This document shows positions 6,612 through 7,665 of a DNA stretch of 7,665 bases, piece after piece. The DNA is from Rhodoluna sp. Lineage in GTDB: Bacteria; Actinomycetota; Actinomycetes; Actinomycetales; Microbacteriaceae. Under the pieces are notes generated by a model, which was given only the letters and a program-made list of their open reading frames with translations, did no database searches and was not told where the DNA came from. A program made the translations under genes and the position numbers. The stretch is taken from NCBI GenBank assembly GCA_023260375.1, contig JALQVK010000111.1, forward strand, positions 1 through 7,665. The letters are read 5' to 3'. The stretch's first letter is position 1; each line of letters opens with the position of its first letter.

Positions 6612-6649
6612 ACCGCTCAACGCAGCCCTTGCGAATTGTTACAGCCGAA

Positions 6650-7186
6650 CTAGACCCAAGCAGCCGAAATTTCGTCTCTGACCTGACTCAATAGCTTGGG
6701 AAGCGCCTTAGTTTCAGCGATTATTGGGAAGAAATTGGCATCGTTACGCCATCTTGGAACAATGTGCTGGTGAAGGTGTCCGGCAATGCCAGCTCCAGCG
6801 ACTTCTCCCTGATTCATTCCGATATTGAATCCGTGCGCCTTTGAAACTGTCGACAGAACCTTCATGGCTTGTTGGGTTAGTTCACCAATTTCCAAAACTT
6901 CCTCTGGAGTTGCCTGATCGTAGGTTGGAATGTGGCGATACGGGCAAACCAGCAAGTGTCCTGAATTGTATGGATAAAGATTTAGCAGAACGTATGCCGT
7001 CTTACCGCGATGAACAATGAGTGCTTCTTCATCGGCAAGGCTTGGACCAATACAGAACGGGCACTTTTCTTCTGAAGGTTGTTGACCGTGCTGAATGTAA
7101 ACAAGTCGATGAGGCGTCCATAGGCGTTGGAACGAATCAGGAGCACCGGCAAAATCGGCTGCGCTCTCAATTCGTTCTTCGGTCAT
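6650..7186 (-). CDS. HIT-family hydrolase/phosphorylase, probable Ap4A phosphorylase (Rv2613c type)
   Basis: The 178-residue protein is a histidine-triad enzyme. The triad is HLHQH (His137, His139, His141) in GIAGHLHQHIVPRW; by family knowledge the middle His forms the nucleotidyl intermediate. An upstream CPFC pair (Cys42, Cys45) suggests a structural zinc site, and NLYPYNSGHLLVCPYRHIP (69-87) is the usual HIT core strand and nucleotide-binding region. The closest family I recognise is M. tuberculosis Rv2613c, described as a diadenosine tetraphosphate phosphorylase. That would fit its place right after thrS, since aminoacyl-tRNA synthetases make Ap4A. The ATG shares its A with the thrS stop (TAATG), and AAGGA lies nine bases upstream inside thrS. 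The exact substrate is inferred, not shown. Confidence 0.93.
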   Translation of the reverse strand: MTEERIESAADFAGAPDSFQRLWTPHRLVYIQHGQQPSEEKCPFCIGPSLADEEALIVHRGKTAYVLLNLYPYNSGHLLVCPYRHIPTYDQATPEEVLEIGELTQQAMKVLSTVSKAHGFNIGMNQGEVAGAGIAGHLHQHIVPRWRNDANFFPIIAETKALPKLLSQVRDEISAAWV

Positions 7187-7665
7187 TAGACCTGTTCCTT
7201 ATTTTCAATTGCCTCGACAATGCGCTTGATTGCATCTTCTACCGGAATACCGTTTTCCTGGCTTCCGTCGCGGAATCGGAAGGAAACAGCTCGGTTTGAG
7301 CGGTCTTCCTCACCGGCGATAAGCATGAATGGAACGCGATCCTTGGTGTGGTTGCGAATCTTCTTCTGCATGCGGTCGTCAGAGTCGTCCACCTGAACGC
7401 GAACGCCCTTACTGCGAAGTTCCAATGCAATTTCGTGAAGATAGTCGCTGTATTCATCCGCAATTGGAATACCAACCACCTGAAGCGGCGCCAACCATGG
7501 CGGGAAGTGACCTGCATAGTGCTCAGTTAGCACGCCGAAGAAACGCTCAATCGAACCAAACAGTGCGCGGTGAATCATTACCGGACGCTTCAATGAACCA
7601 TCGGCAGCCGCGTATTCAAGGTCGAAGCGTTCGGGAAGGTTGAAGTCGAGCTGAATGGTCGACAT
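7186..7665 (-). CDS. thrS: Threonyl-tRNA synthetase, C-terminal part (5' end beyond right edge)
   Basis: ThrS activates threonine with ATP and charges tRNA-Thr in the cytoplasm. The window holds the last 159 codons. They start inside the class II catalytic core ([18 protein letters not shown]) and include motif 3, [16 protein letters not shown] (27-42), whose His32 corresponds to a zinc/substrate-site histidine in E. coli (His511). The anticodon-binding domain follows from about residue 58 ([16 protein letters not shown]) to the end. The ATG at the window edge is an internal methionine: the family continues upstream with the rest of the catalytic core and the editing and TGS domains. The product therefore should not be read as a 159-residue protein. 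The stop overlaps the start of the HIT gene by one base. Confidence 0.97.
   Translation of the reverse strand: MSTIQLDFNLPERFDLEYAAADGSLKRPVMIHRALFGSIERFFGVLTEHYAGHFPPWLAPLQVVGIPIADEYSDYLHEIALELRSKGVRVQVDDSDDRMQKKIRNHTKDRVPFMLIAGEEDRSNRAVSFRFRDGSQENGIPVEDAIKRIVEAIENKEQV
7196..7200 (-). promoter_or_regulatory. Shine-Dalgarno site for the HIT gene, inside thrS
   Basis: AAGGA on the minus strand lies within the last thrS codons, nine bases before the HIT ATG at 7186. It supports that start, which overlaps the thrS stop by one base. Confidence 0.5.

Noticed and set aside
6621..6633. CGCA/TGCG hairpin after the HIT gene as a terminator
   Set aside because: The stem is only 4 bp and no T-run follows on the minus strand, so it does not look like an intrinsic terminator.
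5697..6649. A PLP- or vitamin-sensing riboswitch or PdxR operator before pdxS
   Set aside because: The gap is only about 53 bases, too short for a structured riboswitch, and no pdxR gene or recognisable PdxR direct repeat is present.
7329..7643. A 104-codon plus-strand open frame
   Set aside because: It is antisense to the thrS motif-3 and anticodon-binding regions and has no recognisable features.
7663..7665. ATG at the right edge as the start of a short 159-residue protein
   Set aside because: The sequence begins in the middle of the ThrS catalytic core; the methionine is internal in ThrS homologues and the gene simply continues outside the window.
1..7665. A previously undescribed system hidden in the window
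   Set aside because: Every sizeable stretch is covered by a recognised core gene with intact motifs in conserved order; no accessory, mobile or unexplained coding region remains.

Overview
The window looks like ordinary core chromosome from a moderate-GC actinobacterium, most likely a member of the Microbacteriaceae and plausibly a freshwater Rhodoluna/Aquiluna-like lineage. Base composition is near 50% GC by eye. The proteins match remembered actinobacterial forms closely: a ThrS motif-3 region of the mycobacterial type, a HIT protein with the GIAGHLHQHIVPRW signature of the Rv2613c family, RuvB with SIPLEL before sensor 1, and SecD with a proline-rich insert and a cysteine pair. The genus is an inference from family resemblance and GC, not something the sequence proves.

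Layout: all ten recognisable genes lie on the minus strand and cover nearly every base. In transcription order, right to left, they are thrS (5' part outside the window), a HIT-family Ap4A-phosphorylase-like gene, pdxS, pdxT, yebC, ruvC, ruvA, ruvB, yajC and secD (3' end outside the window; secF would be expected next). The secD frame starts at 1752 and stays open to base 1. No gene-free stretch exceeds about 55 bases. The only gaps longer than 15 bases are HIT-pdxS (53 nt with the ATG start), pdxT-yebC (43 nt) and ruvB-yajC (51 nt).

How the genes work together: pdxS and pdxT encode the two halves of pyridoxal 5'-phosphate synthase. yebC encodes a translation-associated or regulatory factor. 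ruvC, ruvA and ruvB encode Holliday-junction resolution and branch migration. yajC and secD encode accessory parts of the Sec translocon. ThrS charges tRNA-Thr, and the HIT protein probably degrades dinucleoside polyphosphates, which are by-products of aminoacyl-tRNA synthetases. Most junctions are overlapping or abutting (TAATG three times, TAAATG once), pointing to a co-transcribed, translationally coupled string. The three longer gaps carry the few regulatory candidates: a shared TTAGACTT octamer before pdxS and yebC, and a TATAAT hexamer plus a tandem repeat/hairpin/T-run before yajC.

I found no mobile element, CRISPR array, tRNA, rRNA, toxin-antitoxin or defence gene, and no undescribed system. 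The findings are modest: local gene-order compaction, start-codon and promoter questions, and some protein-level oddities.
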